From NCBI GenBank assembly GCA_036562565.1, contig DATCJY010000028.1:1-15714 (forward strand): a stretch of 15,714 bases of DNA. The letters are read 5' to 3'. A model generated the notes under the pieces. It searched no databases and was not told the DNA's origin. It was given only the letters and a program-made list of their open reading frames with translations. This DNA comes from DATCJY01 sp036562565 (GTDB lineage Bacteria; Bacteroidota; Bacteroidia; Flavobacteriales_D; Sanyastnellaceae). Shown in pieces: positions 1 through 7,232 of this stretch. Position 1 is the first letter of the stretch, and each line of letters opens with the position of its first letter. The position numbers and the translations under genes are program-made.

Positions 1-152
1 GCAGACTTCAAAATTTCTTCTTGCACGTCTTTGGTTGCATTTCGAAACTGATACACTGCTTTCCCCAAAGTTTGCGCAATGGAAGGCAATCCCTTTGCTC
101 CAAAGAGTAGCAAATAGATAAAGAGGATTAAGAGTATTTCGCCTGCGCTCAT
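1..152 (-). CDS. tatA: TatA/TatB-family twin-arginine translocase subunit (3' end outside window)
   Basis: Only the first 50 codons are present. They give a short N-terminal membrane helix (about residues 4-18, rich in Leu and Ile), then the family hinge FGAKGLPSIAQTLGKAV, then the start of a charged amphipathic helix with KDVQEEILKS. This FGxKxLPxxAxxxGK pattern defines TatA/TatB proteins, single-pass inner-membrane components of the Tat pathway, which exports folded proteins with twin-arginine signals. The ATG at 152 is the only sensible start because the helix begins directly after it. The sequence is closer to TatA (FGAK, LP) than TatB, but the truncated C-terminus prevents a firm choice. 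No other tat gene is visible in the window. Confidence 0.88.
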   Translation of the reverse strand, partial: MSAGEILLILFIYLLLFGAKGLPSIAQTLGKAVYQFRNATKDVQEEILKS

Positions 153-169
153 TTCGTTGTTTACCGCGA

Positions 170-204
170 CAAATGTAACTACTTCCCTTCGCTGATATTA
201 TCAA
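170..204 (-). promoter_or_regulatory. Candidate Bacteroidetes-type promoter for tatA
   Basis: On the minus strand a perfect TAnnTTTG element (TACATTTG, 177 down to 170) lies 17 bp before the tatA start codon. A TTG lies 24 bp further upstream (204-202), one base longer than the usual 17-23 bp spacing. The short leader that results is plausible. The call rests on consensus matching only. Confidence 0.45.
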
Positions 205-375
205 AAAAACAGAACTTTGCTTGACTCGGCTTGGGTGCGGTATTGGCCTTCTTGAATACCTTGTTTAAGGTAGCCCAAACCCATTGGATATGAATCACTT
301 TTGTAAACGAAGTTTTAATTCTACATTCATCATTAACACATTAGGCATTTGAACTACAAGACTCCTCCACAAAAT

Positions 376-495
376 ATGTGTTTAGCCAGTGGATTGCCCC
401 TATTGGCTACAAATTCTTGCCATAAGAAAACCGAGTGTTGTGAGAAATTTAAACTTGGTAAACGCTGCAAAAAGTGCCCTGCCTTAAAGAAATAA
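376..495 (+). CDS. Possible cysteine-rich 39-residue microprotein
   Basis: An ATG at 376 opens a 39-codon frame ending in TAA at 493-495. The product has six cysteines (positions 2, 15, 21, 22, 31, 34) and a basic C-terminal half reading CCEKFKLGKRCKKCPALKK. A CC followed by C-x2-C-P resembles a small metal-binding (for example zinc or iron-sulfur) knuckle. From memory, short Bacteroidetes proteins with a CC-x(8)-CxxCP pattern exist without an assigned function; I cannot confirm this by search. The frame is open upstream only to 337, where an in-frame TAA (334-336) ends it; a TTG at 349 is an alternative start. It lies upstream of the permease on the same strand, but the permease seems to have its own promoter. 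The concentrated cysteines and lysines argue against a random frame, but its small size keeps this tentative. Confidence 0.5.
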   Translation: MCLASGLPLLATNSCHKKTECCEKFKLGKRCKKCPALKK

Positions 496-499
496 ATTC

Positions 500-528
500 T
501 TGCGTTTTTTTTCTTGTGCTTATACTTG
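500..528 (+). promoter_or_regulatory. Candidate promoter for the amino acid permease
   Basis: TTG at 500-502 and TATACTTG at 521-528 are separated by 18 bp. This fits the Bacteroidetes primary sigma pattern TTG-N17-23-TAnnTTTG with one mismatch (C for T). Transcription would begin near 535, leaving a leader of roughly 45 nt before the ATG at 581. The T-rich spacer is compatible with a promoter. The call is based on pattern matching only. Confidence 0.45.
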
Positions 529-580
529 CGCAATGCACTTCATTGTGCCATAACCATATATCAAGGTATATCAATAACTT

Positions 581-2164
581 ATGAGTAAAATTTGGATTAA
601 AAAGCCGATTGCGGCACTTATGGCCGATTCTGAATCGGGCGGATTAAAACGAACGTTAACTGCCACCAGCTTAGTCTTATTGGGTATCGGAGCCATCATT
701 GGTGCCGGACTTTTTGTGAGAACTGCTGCTGCTTCTGCCGAAGCTGCAGGACCAGCTGTTACCATCTCCTTTGTAGTAGCTGCTATCGGTTGTGCTTTTG
801 CTGGTTTATGCTATGCTGAATTTGCTGCCATGTTCCCCATTGCCGGTAGTGCTTACACCTATGCTTATGCCACCATGGGGGAAATTGTAGCTTGGATTAT
901 CGGCTGGGCACTCATCATGGAATATGCCCTTGGTGCTGCAACTGTTTCCATTGCTTGGAGTGAATACCTCAATAACCTGCTGGGTGGAGCCATCCCCTAT
1001 GAATGGTGTCATAGTCCGTTTGAGTCGCTGCACTTGTTTGTGGGTTCTGCGGTAGATCAAGTAGTCGCTGCCGTTCCGGATATGGCCAAAAACGTGAAGG
1101 ATGGAATGCTCCGCCTCACGGACCATCAAATGGAGCATATTCCCGCTAACTTGGCTCAATTGGCTGAAGTAAAAAGCGGTATTATCAATGCTCCCGCTCT
1201 CTTGATTCTTTTGGCCATGACGCTTTTACTCATCAAAGGAACACAAGAGTCTGCTTTGGTAAATGCAATCATCGTATTCATCAAAGTGGCGATAGTATTG
1301 GTTTTTATCATCGTTGGTTTCCAATTTATCAATCCCGCAAACCAAGATCCTTACTTCATTCCTGCCGGTACTCCTGGTCATGAGGGCATCTTCCAACACG
1401 GAATTGGTGGCGTACTTGGTGGGGCTGCAATTGTATTCTTCGCATTCATTGGTTTTGACGCAGTAAGTACTGCTGCTCAAGAAGCTAAAAATCCAAAGCG
1501 CGACATGCCTATCGGTATCCTCGGCTCATTGGTAGTTTGTACAATTCTCTATGTTTTGTTTTCTCACGTTTTGACCGGTGTGGCTCACTGGGAAGAATTC
1601 AAAGGTGAGGGTAAAGAAGCTTCTGTAGCTTATGCAATCCAAAACCACATGCCGGGGTACGAATGGCTGGCAACAGCCATCACCGTTGCAATTCTTGCCG
1701 GTTTCTCTTCCGTGATTCTCGTGATGTTGATGGGACAAAGCCGTGTGTTCTTCTCCATGTCTAAGGACGGTTTGTTGCCCAAAGCTTTCGGTGAATTGCA
1801 CCCAAAATTCAAAACTCCATTCAAATCCAACTGGATTCTGTTTGCTTTCGTAGGGGCGTTCGCAGCATTTGTTCCCGGTAGTGTTGCCGGTGACCTTACT
1901 TCCTTCGGCACCTTGTTCGCATTCGTTATCGTATGTATTGGCATCTGGATGTTGCGCAAAAAACAACCTGATCTTGAGCGCCCATTCAAAACTCCTTTGG
2001 TGCCACTTGTTCCAATCCTCGGTATCCTCGTTTGTGGTGGCATGATCATCTCATTGGATACACTTACACTGGAAGTAGCAGGTATCTGGATGATACTCGG
2101 ATTGATCATCTACCTCACTTATAGTTCCAAAAACAGCCACCTCAGCAAACAAAGCGCTCAATAA
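581..2164 (+). CDS. APC-family amino acid permease
   Basis: This 527-residue polytopic inner-membrane protein is an amino acid transporter of the APC superfamily, in the cationic amino acid transporter/YfnA-like group. The TM1 substrate-binding signature GIGAIIGAGLF is at residues 35-45. The TM6 unwound segment FFAFIGFDAVSTAAQEAKNP is at 286-305. The loop GQSRVFFSMSKDGLLPK (385-401) is typical between TM8 and TM9. About twelve hydrophobic segments can be traced. A stretch at about 138-202, between TM4 and TM5, is longer than in compact family members and largely polar or amphipathic; it is probably an extracytoplasmic loop. The substrate cannot be read from sequence. The ATG at 581 follows an AT-rich leader, and a strong terminator follows the stop, so the gene is probably monocistronic. 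Confidence 0.9.
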   Translation: MSKIWIKKPIAALMADSESGGLKRTLTATSLVLLGIGAIIGAGLFVRTAAASAEAAGPAVTISFVVAAIGCAFAGLCYAEFAAMFPIAGSAYTYAYATMGEIVAWIIGWALIMEYALGAATVSIAWSEYLNNLLGGAIPYEWCHSPFESLHLFVGSAVDQVVAAVPDMAKNVKDGMLRLTDHQMEHIPANLAQLAEVKSGIINAPALLILLAMTLLLIKGTQESALVNAIIVFIKVAIVLVFIIVGFQFINPANQDPYFIPAGTPGHEGIFQHGIGGVLGGAAIVFFAFIGFDAVSTAAQEAKNPKRDMPIGILGSLVVCTILYVLFSHVLTGVAHWEEFKGEGKEASVAYAIQNHMPGYEWLATAITVAILAGFSSVILVMLMGQSRVFFSMSKDGLLPKAFGELHPKFKTPFKSNWILFAFVGAFAAFVPGSVAGDLTSFGTLFAFVIVCIGIWMLRKKQPDLERPFKTPLVPLVPILGILVCGGMIISLDTLTLEVAGIWMILGLIIYLTYSSKNSHLSKQSAQ

Positions 2165-2185
2165 ACGCTTTCCGACATATTTCAT

Positions 2186-2218
2186 AAAAAAAGCGAGGTA
2201 TAAACCTCGCTTTTTTTT
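2186..2218. terminator. Bidirectional intrinsic terminator
   Basis: A perfect stem of GCGAGGT (2193-2199) and ACCTCGC (2204-2210) with an ATAA loop is flanked by a run of A on the left (2186-2192) and a run of T on the right (2211-2218). The A/T tracts make it work in either direction. It sits between the convergent permease (plus) and the DUF457 gene (minus) and should end both transcripts. Confidence 0.92.
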
Positions 2219-2236
2219 ATGGTGAAATTCATGTGT

Positions 2237-3271
2237 CTATTCTTCTTCTAGCGCTGATGTCCAGATGCGCCTGTACATGGCTGTCAAGGCCTTTTTAATA
2301 TCCATCTTGGATTGATCCGGTCGCGATTGGCTTGCTCGCCATCCATTGCCATCTCGGTAAATATTGAAGTAGAAAAAAATGGATTTGCTCGGGTCGGTTT
2401 CTCTGTAATCCATTCTCCCCCACTTAGCCACAAACATGCGGAGCGTATCACCATTTTGCTGCGCCAAGTACTTGCCCTGACTGAACCATTTGATTACTTC
2501 AATCTGCTCGCGTGCAGGATGTGCATCTACCAAGTCAAGGTGCCTCGGTACAGCCGACCATAAGATTTCAGGCTCGTTTTGAAGTATCGAATATTCCGAG
2601 AAATAAATAGTATCCTTTGTCAGTGCCACCCCTGACCACAAGAAATTATGAAAGAAATTGGGAGTTGTAGATAGCTCATCGTATTGAATTTGCTGAGCCT
2701 TCAGCGATTCAGCCATCTTGTTATGCACGTAATATTTATTGAAAAATGTGAAGCCCATATAAAGCGTGGCATAAGCAATACTTGCTATGGCAAATTTTCT
2801 GCGCTTCACTGTATCGCGCTTCATGAACAAACAGACAGCCAATAGCAGCATGAAGGGCAACGTCCAGAACACATCCACCACAGCGATGTTGTTGAAGCCC
2901 ACCAATGTGTTAGTGAATGGAAGAAACAGCTGTGTGCCATAGGTTGTAAAACAATCCAGCAAAACATGGGTCACAAAGCCCAGCAACCAGAACAAATACC
3001 ACCAACTGAAACTGAACCTGTCCTTGAACCACCTCCAAGTAGCCCATGCAAACGGTAACGCCAGAAACAAATGCGTGAAGAGTGCATGGCTATATCCGCG
3101 GTGAATAGCCAACTTCTCCAATTCCGTATGTCCAAGGAAATTGAGAAATATGTCTAGGTCAGGAATTGTCCCGGCTATAGCGCCAAGAAATTGCCCTTTG
3201 TTGCCCAACTTCTTGCCGAGCATCAATTCACCAACGGCAGCGCCTAATACAATCTGAGAAAGTGAATCCAC
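2237..3271 (-). CDS. YdjM/DUF457-family membrane-bound metal-dependent hydrolase
   Basis: This 344-residue protein matches the YdjM (DUF457) family of inner-membrane proteins annotated as metal-dependent hydrolases. Visible hallmarks are the conserved N-terminus MDSLSQIVLGAAVGE, the GTIPDLD motif (34-40), HRGYSHA (57-63) and HVLLDCFTTYGTQ (102-114). His57, His62, Asp38, Asp40, His102 and Asp106 are the likely metal ligands. Membrane segments lie at about 64-78, 90-108, 128-150 and 158-178. The C-terminal 160 residues are soluble and lack obvious motifs. The start codon is GTG at 3271: the conserved family N-terminus begins exactly there and the next Met is residue 17, inside the conserved region. 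Substrate and pathway are unknown. It lies 111 bp downstream of the HTTM gene on the same strand, so co-transcription is possible. Confidence 0.82.
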   Translation of the reverse strand: MDSLSQIVLGAAVGELMLGKKLGNKGQFLGAIAGTIPDLDIFLNFLGHTELEKLAIHRGYSHALFTHLFLALPFAWATWRWFKDRFSFSWWYLFWLLGFVTHVLLDCFTTYGTQLFLPFTNTLVGFNNIAVVDVFWTLPFMLLLAVCLFMKRDTVKRRKFAIASIAYATLYMGFTFFNKYYVHNKMAESLKAQQIQYDELSTTPNFFHNFLWSGVALTKDTIYFSEYSILQNEPEILWSAVPRHLDLVDAHPAREQIEVIKWFSQGKYLAQQNGDTLRMFVAKWGRMDYRETDPSKSIFFYFNIYRDGNGWRASQSRPDQSKMDIKKALTAMYRRIWTSALEEE

Positions 3272-3382
3272 GTAACTAACTTTTTTGTCGCGCGAAATAA
3301 CTCAATAATCCGAATCACATTGTGTAGTATCGGGTGAACGGTTGCTCACCAGAGGTAAATTGCACGTGAGAGCTTCTTACAA

Positions 3383-4240
3383 TCAGGCCATTTTTCTCAA
3401 CTTGCGAAAAGGCATCAAGAATTTGGCCTGCTCTTCTTTCATAAACAAGGCATAGCAAAATATCATGGCAAAGGCGAAATCCCACAAATGCATCACTATT
3501 CCAATCATCAAATGGAACAATACACCGATGAGCAATACCCAGTGGCGCTGCTTCTTCAGCAAGAGCAACAGCGGAAACAACAATTGATATCCCAACGTGA
3601 GATATGTAATGATGCTGCACCACACGGGAAATTGAGAAAGCTTTTGCCAAAACTGAGAGGAATAAACATCAATATTCAAAGCGTAATACAACGCATCGCC
3701 TTTTACCCAATGCTCACCTATCAATTTGAACCAACTCGAAAGCGAATAGATAGCAACCACCTGCACTACCATTGTTAAGCGTGCTAGGTTAGAAATAACA
3801 ATGTTCCATGAACTTTCCGCTTTGGTATAAACAAACACCGAATAAAATGCCATGAGCGACATGAACAATATTCCTGAATTGAACGCCTGTGGGGCGGAGT
3901 AATAAAGCATCATGGCAGTGCACCATGCAGCAATGCGGGGAATGAATGACCATCGACACTCGAACAATGCAATGGCTGAGGCCACTATATGCACTCCAAA
4001 TACAACATTGAAACGCGATGGTACATAAACCAGTTGATAGAAAAAATTATTGAGCAAGCTACTGGCGTAAGGACTGTGCAGCAAGACGGCATCCTCCCCC
4101 CAAAGCAATGAGCGGTAAGGCCAAATCATCGCAGCCTGAGCTAAAAACCATACATAAATCAGGATGGTAAAAAGCCGCGTAGCATAGGGCGCACGAATCT
4201 TATTGGCAAATTGATCAATGTAGGCACTCCACTTGTTCAT
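3383..4240 (-). CDS. HTTM-domain integral membrane protein
   Basis: A 285-residue polytopic protein with about six to seven hydrophobic segments (near 22-40, 78-94, 103-115, 122-138, 150-168, 205-228, 235-266). It resembles the HTTM (horizontally transferred transmembrane) family, related to the membrane region of vitamin K-dependent gamma-carboxylase. The supporting motif is FKLIGEHWVKGDALYYAL (171-188), followed by the GYQLLFPLLLLL helix and a helix with FHLMIGIVMHLWDFAFAMI (242-260). Lys172, Trp178, Gly181 and His243 look like family positions. No enzymatic activity has been shown for stand-alone bacterial HTTM proteins as far as I know, so I assign none. Its ATG is 4 bp beyond the stop of the upstream DUF5819-like gene, which implies translational coupling and a shared role. 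Confidence 0.75.
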   Translation of the reverse strand: MNKWSAYIDQFANKIRAPYATRLFTILIYVWFLAQAAMIWPYRSLLWGEDAVLLHSPYASSLLNNFFYQLVYVPSRFNVVFGVHIVASAIALFECRWSFIPRIAAWCTAMMLYYSAPQAFNSGILFMSLMAFYSVFVYTKAESSWNIVISNLARLTMVVQVVAIYSLSSWFKLIGEHWVKGDALYYALNIDVYSSQFWQKLSQFPVWCSIITYLTLGYQLLFPLLLLLKKQRHWVLLIGVLFHLMIGIVMHLWDFAFAMIFCYALFMKEEQAKFLMPFRKLRKMA

Positions 4241-4244
4241 AGGC

Positions 4245-4838
4245 TTATCGCGTCATTTGTTGTTTGGAATAAGGAGGGAAAGCCAATTGAGAATGATTGA
4301 CCTCCGCCTTCTGCCCTGCAGGCGGATTGAATGCATAATGGAGCCTTATCTGAATGGAATCATAAGTTTCATCCGGACTAAAGCGCGTTTGCATGCGCCA
4401 TGCATAATACAGCGCATTGCGATAAGCAGCTCCGTTTATCAAACGATCAAATTGGGTAACACCATCCTTTGAATAAAGATTTTGTGTAACATCCCACGAT
4501 AATGCGTGATTGAAGTTTTGCTCCACGCGCTCCATGCGTGAGCGCAAATCAAAACCTGCCTTTTCAGTTACATCCATCCATGGTTGCCATTGACCATCCC
4601 GATAAACACGACTTTCCAAATGGACGCTGTACATGGCTACATCGGGTGCAAACAATTTCATATCCTGATGAAAGGCGGGAAATGAATAAAGGTCCGCAAC
4701 CGCTCTCAATGCCGGTGGTGCCCAATATCGCAGGTTGTAAACAGAGGTGAGAAAAAAGTGAACAACAACCAATACCAGACCAACGCAGATAAGCATCAGT
4801 ATTGGTTTTTGCGTTATGATGGATGGCCTTTGTTCCAT
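4245..4838 (-). CDS. Single-pass membrane protein, DUF5819-like, partner of the HTTM protein
   Basis: From the ATG at 4838 the product is 197 residues: a short basic N-terminus, one membrane helix (about 12-31), and a soluble domain probably facing the periplasm. The motif FPAFHQDMKLFAPD (53-66) recalls the F-x-Q-x-x-x-LFAP signature of DUF5819-type proteins, which I recall as being encoded next to HTTM proteins. The domain also contains several Trp and Arg residues and the segment NALYYAWRMQTRF. An upstream in-frame ATG at 4889 would add 17 residues (MFISCTWNKRADIYIRN). I prefer the internal start because it puts the helix directly after a short basic segment. The family assignment is by motif memory and is only moderate; the pairing with the downstream HTTM gene is clear from the 4 bp gap. 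Confidence 0.65.
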   Translation of the reverse strand: MEQRPSIITQKPILMLICVGLVLVVVHFFLTSVYNLRYWAPPALRAVADLYSFPAFHQDMKLFAPDVAMYSVHLESRVYRDGQWQPWMDVTEKAGFDLRSRMERVEQNFNHALSWDVTQNLYSKDGVTQFDRLINGAAYRNALYYAWRMQTRFSPDETYDSIQIRLHYAFNPPAGQKAEVNHSQLAFPPYSKQQMTR

Positions 4839-4972
4839 GTTTCGAATATAGATATCGGCACGCTTGTTCCATGTGCAACTAATGAACAACGCACGGGCTG
4901 GTTACGAATCATTTGCCACCGGCCAACTCATAATTTAGAATGGATAAGTGCCCATCATTGCCGCAGAAACAT

Positions 4973-4980
4973 TAGGTTTG
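4973..4980 (+). promoter_or_regulatory. Candidate -7 element of the fumarylacetoacetase promoter
   Basis: TAGGTTTG is an exact match to TAnnTTTG, placed 32 bp before the ATG, so the leader would be about 25 nt. A correctly spaced TTG is missing: the nearest (4958-4960) leaves only 12 bp. The same 9-mer TTAGGTTTG recurs upstream of the PfpI-family gene at 6431. Confidence 0.45.
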
Positions 4981-5012
4981 CGTGAAGAATAAAACAATAA
5001 AATTCCGGCAAT

Positions 5013-6290
5013 ATGTCTGAAATTAAAGCCAATGATCCTTCATTGACCTCGTGGGTGGAAGTTCCCAAAGGCAGTGACTTCCCAATACAAAATTTGCCTT
5101 TCGGAATCTTCAGAACCGAAAGCCAATTGCCTCACGTGTGTGTGGCCATCGGGGATAAACTCGTTGACCTCAAAGCGCTGCATGTAATGGGATACCTCGA
5201 GAATCTGCCTTTTACACTTGAAGACATGGTGAGTGACTCTCTGAACCGCTGCATGCGCCATGGCAAACAAGCAATGCGTGATTTGCGCAACCGCATCTCC
5301 AAACTCCTGCGCAGTGACATGCCTGACCTCAGAGACAAAGAACACCATGTGCGCCAGGTATTGTTCAATCAAAATGAAGTGCAATTGCTCATGCCCATAA
5401 AAGTGGGTGACTACACTGATTTCTATAGCAGCGAAGATCATGCACGCAACGTGGGCATGATGTTTCGGGATCCGGCCAAAGCTCTGCTTCCCAACTGGAA
5501 ACACTTGCCGGTAGGTTATCACGGACGTTCATCGAGCATTATGGTTAGCGGTACAAGCTTCCACCGTCCAAAAGGTCAGACCAATGCAAGCGATGCTACC
5601 ATGCCCATCTTCGGGCCTACCAAACAATTGGACTTTGAATTGGAAATGGCCTTCGTAACCTTCGATGGAAAACCTCTGGGACAAAGCATCTCTACTGCTG
5701 AAGCTGACGATTACATCTTTGGAATGTTGCTTTTCAACGATTGGAGTGCTCGCGATATCCAACGATGGGAATACGTGCCTCTTGGGCCTTTCCTCGCTAA
5801 AAACTTTGCCTCTACTGTTTCCCCTTGGGTGGTGACATTGGATGCATTGGAGCCTTTCAGAACTCCGGGACCTGTCCAAGATCCTGAAGTCCTTCCTTAT
5901 CTCAAATATGAAGGAGATAAGAACATTGATATCCACCTACAAGTCGCTATACAACCTGAAGGGGCTGAGGAAACCATTGTTTCCAACAGCAACTACAAGT
6001 ACATGTATTGGAATATGAACCAACAGCTCGCACATCATACCGTCAATGGTTGCAATGTGCGTTGCGGAGATATGATGGCCAGCGGCACCATCAGCGGACC
6101 TACTGAAGGTTCATTTGGAAGCATGTTGGAAATTGCCTGGAAAGGCACCAAACCTGTTACCATGAAAGACGGCACAACGCGTTCATTCATTCATGACAAC
6201 GACACGGTTATCATGCGCGGTTATGCTGAGAAGAACGGTGTGCGCATTGGTTTTGGAGAATGCAGATCCAAAGTTCTTCCAGCCATTTAA
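5013..6290 (+). CDS. fahA: Fumarylacetoacetase (EC 3.7.1.2)
   Basis: This 425-residue cytoplasmic enzyme hydrolyses fumarylacetoacetate to fumarate and acetoacetate, the last step of tyrosine and phenylalanine (homogentisate) breakdown. It is full length for the family. Aligned by eye with mouse FAH (offset +10), the metal and active-site residues are all present: Asp136, Tyr138 and catalytic His143 in DFYSSEDHARNVG; Arg152; Glu209 and Glu211 in DFELEMAF; Asp243 in FNDWSARD; Gln250, Tyr254 and Lys263. The position of mouse Thr257 is Ser267, a conservative change. The C-terminal GTISGPTEGSFGSMLEIAW is also typical. The N-terminal SH3-like domain occupies about the first 120 residues. No other tyrosine-degradation gene is in the window. 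The gene appears to be transcribed alone, with a terminator directly after it. Confidence 0.96.
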   Translation: MSEIKANDPSLTSWVEVPKGSDFPIQNLPFGIFRTESQLPHVCVAIGDKLVDLKALHVMGYLENLPFTLEDMVSDSLNRCMRHGKQAMRDLRNRISKLLRSDMPDLRDKEHHVRQVLFNQNEVQLLMPIKVGDYTDFYSSEDHARNVGMMFRDPAKALLPNWKHLPVGYHGRSSSIMVSGTSFHRPKGQTNASDATMPIFGPTKQLDFELEMAFVTFDGKPLGQSISTAEADDYIFGMLLFNDWSARDIQRWEYVPLGPFLAKNFASTVSPWVVTLDALEPFRTPGPVQDPEVLPYLKYEGDKNIDIHLQVAIQPEGAEETIVSNSNYKYMYWNMNQQLAHHTVNGCNVRCGDMMASGTISGPTEGSFGSMLEIAWKGTKPVTMKDGTTRSFIHDNDTVIMRGYAEKNGVRIGFGECRSKVLPAI

Positions 6291-6317
6291 TAGACGTGTT
6301 ATTTACCAAATATCAGA

Positions 6318-6343
6318 GGGTGCATTCTCATGCACCCTTTTTT
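6318..6343 (+). terminator. Intrinsic terminator of fahA
   Basis: An 8 bp perfect stem, GGGTGCAT (6318-6325) and ATGCACCC (6330-6337), with loop TCTC is followed by six T (6338-6343). It lies 28 bp past the fahA stop. Confidence 0.92.
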
Positions 6344-6431
6344 ATTCTCCTTTCCGTCTTGTTTGAGATGGTATCACTTGCCCTTCAAAAAAATTGACAA
6401 AAAAATGCTTTCCGACATGAATGAAGATTGT

Positions 6432-6439
6432 TAGGTTTG
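6432..6439 (+). promoter_or_regulatory. Candidate -7 element for the PfpI-family gene
   Basis: TAGGTTTG is a perfect TAnnTTTG match, 85 bp upstream of the ATG at 6525 and after the fahA terminator. No TTG stands at 17-23 bp. The flanking base is the same as at the fahA element (TTAGGTTTG). Confidence 0.4.
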
Positions 6440-6524
6440 ACAAACTGTTTAGAGGGCAAGCACTTTGCGACTTCTGCGCGCTCTTGACATTCAAACTATC
6501 TTAATCATTTATATCTTAAAAATT

Positions 6525-7100
6525 ATGAGCAAAAAAATTCTTGTTTTCGCAGGTGACTTCGTAGAAGATTACGAACTTATGGTTCCCTATCAAGCTTTGC
6601 TTTCTGTGGGATGTTCGGTTGATGTTGTTTGCCCCGGCAAAAAGAAAGGCGACAAGATTGCAACGGCCATCCATGATTTCACGGAATTCCAAACCTATCT
6701 GGAATACCGCGGTCATAACTTTGAAATCAACAAAGATTTTGATACCGTCAATCCTTCTGACTACGATGGCTTGTATGTAACGGGTGGAAGAGCTCCGGAA
6801 TACATACGCCTTGAGCCTAAGGTATTGGAGTTTACACGCCACTTCTTTGAAACAAACAAACCCGTTGCCGCCATTTGTCATGGTATCCAAATATTGACAG
6901 CAGCCGGGGTGGTGAAAGGAAGAACCCTTACCGCTTATCCGGCAGTGGGTCCTGAAGTCACACTTGCCGGTGGGAATTTTAAAGCTGTGGCTCCAACTGA
7001 AACAGTGGTGGATGGGAACTTGGCCACTTCGCCTGCTTGGCCCGGTCATCCAACCATACTAAGAGAGTTCTATAAACTGCTCGGCATCAAAATCTCTTAG
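6525..7100 (+). CDS. DJ-1/PfpI-family protein (class I glutamine amidotransferase-like)
   Basis: A 191-residue cytoplasmic protein of the DJ-1/PfpI superfamily with the complete flavodoxin-like fold. It begins KKILVFAGDFVEDYELMVPY, with the acidic residue (Glu15 or Glu17) that normally hydrogen-bonds the nucleophile. The YDGLYVTGG strand-turn is at 80-88. The nucleophile elbow AICHG is at 116-120, with Cys118 and His119. Members act as proteases, chaperones, glyoxalase-type enzymes or stress proteins, and the exact role cannot be read here. An in-frame ATG 60 bp upstream (6465) would add a hydrophobic leader unrelated to the family, so I start at 6525, where the first beta strand begins. It has its own promoter-like element and terminator. 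Confidence 0.88.
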   Translation: MSKKILVFAGDFVEDYELMVPYQALLSVGCSVDVVCPGKKKGDKIATAIHDFTEFQTYLEYRGHNFEINKDFDTVNPSDYDGLYVTGGRAPEYIRLEPKVLEFTRHFFETNKPVAAICHGIQILTAAGVVKGRTLTAYPAVGPEVTLAGGNFKAVAPTETVVDGNLATSPAWPGHPTILREFYKLLGIKIS

Positions 7101-7141
7101 AGATAGAAGACACTGACGTACGCTTCAATACCACATAACAC

Positions 7142-7178
7142 AAAGCGCGCACTGGTATTATCACCAATGCGCGCTTTT
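7142..7178 (+). terminator. Intrinsic terminator of the PfpI-family gene
   Basis: A long stem, AAAGCGCGCA-C-TGGT (7142-7156) paired with ACCA-A-TGCGCGCTTT (7163-7177), has one C/A mismatch and a 6 nt loop and ends in TTTT. The reverse strand has only a short T stretch, so action on the convergent SIMPL gene would be weak. Confidence 0.85.
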
Positions 7179-7232
7179 CATTTTTAAAGAACGCTTACAC
7201 ACAGTTGACGTTCTCTATTGTTCGTTCCTGTC

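Noticed and set aside
806..1159. 117-codon minus-strand frame opposite the permease
   Set aside because: It is a shadow of the well-supported permease gene. Its composition is irregular and it has no domain features.
3333..3350. Hairpin GGTGA...TCACC between the HTTM and YdjM-family genes
   Set aside because: The stem has only five pairs plus a wobble and no T-run follows, so it is not a convincing terminator.
4843..4850. TATATTCG on the minus strand as promoter of the DUF5819-HTTM pair
   Set aside because: Transcription would start at or inside the chosen start codon, and the nearest TTG is 25 bp away, outside the usual spacing.
4839..4889. N-terminal extension of the DUF5819-like protein to ATG 4889
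   Set aside because: The extra 17 residues have no family features and would move the membrane helix away from a short basic N-terminus. ATG 4838 fits better.
2167..6418. 12-base direct repeat GCTTTCCGACAT at 2167-2178 and 6407-6418
   Set aside because: In a window of this length several exact 12-mer repeats are expected by chance. The two contexts (after a stop codon, and upstream of a promoter element) share nothing else.
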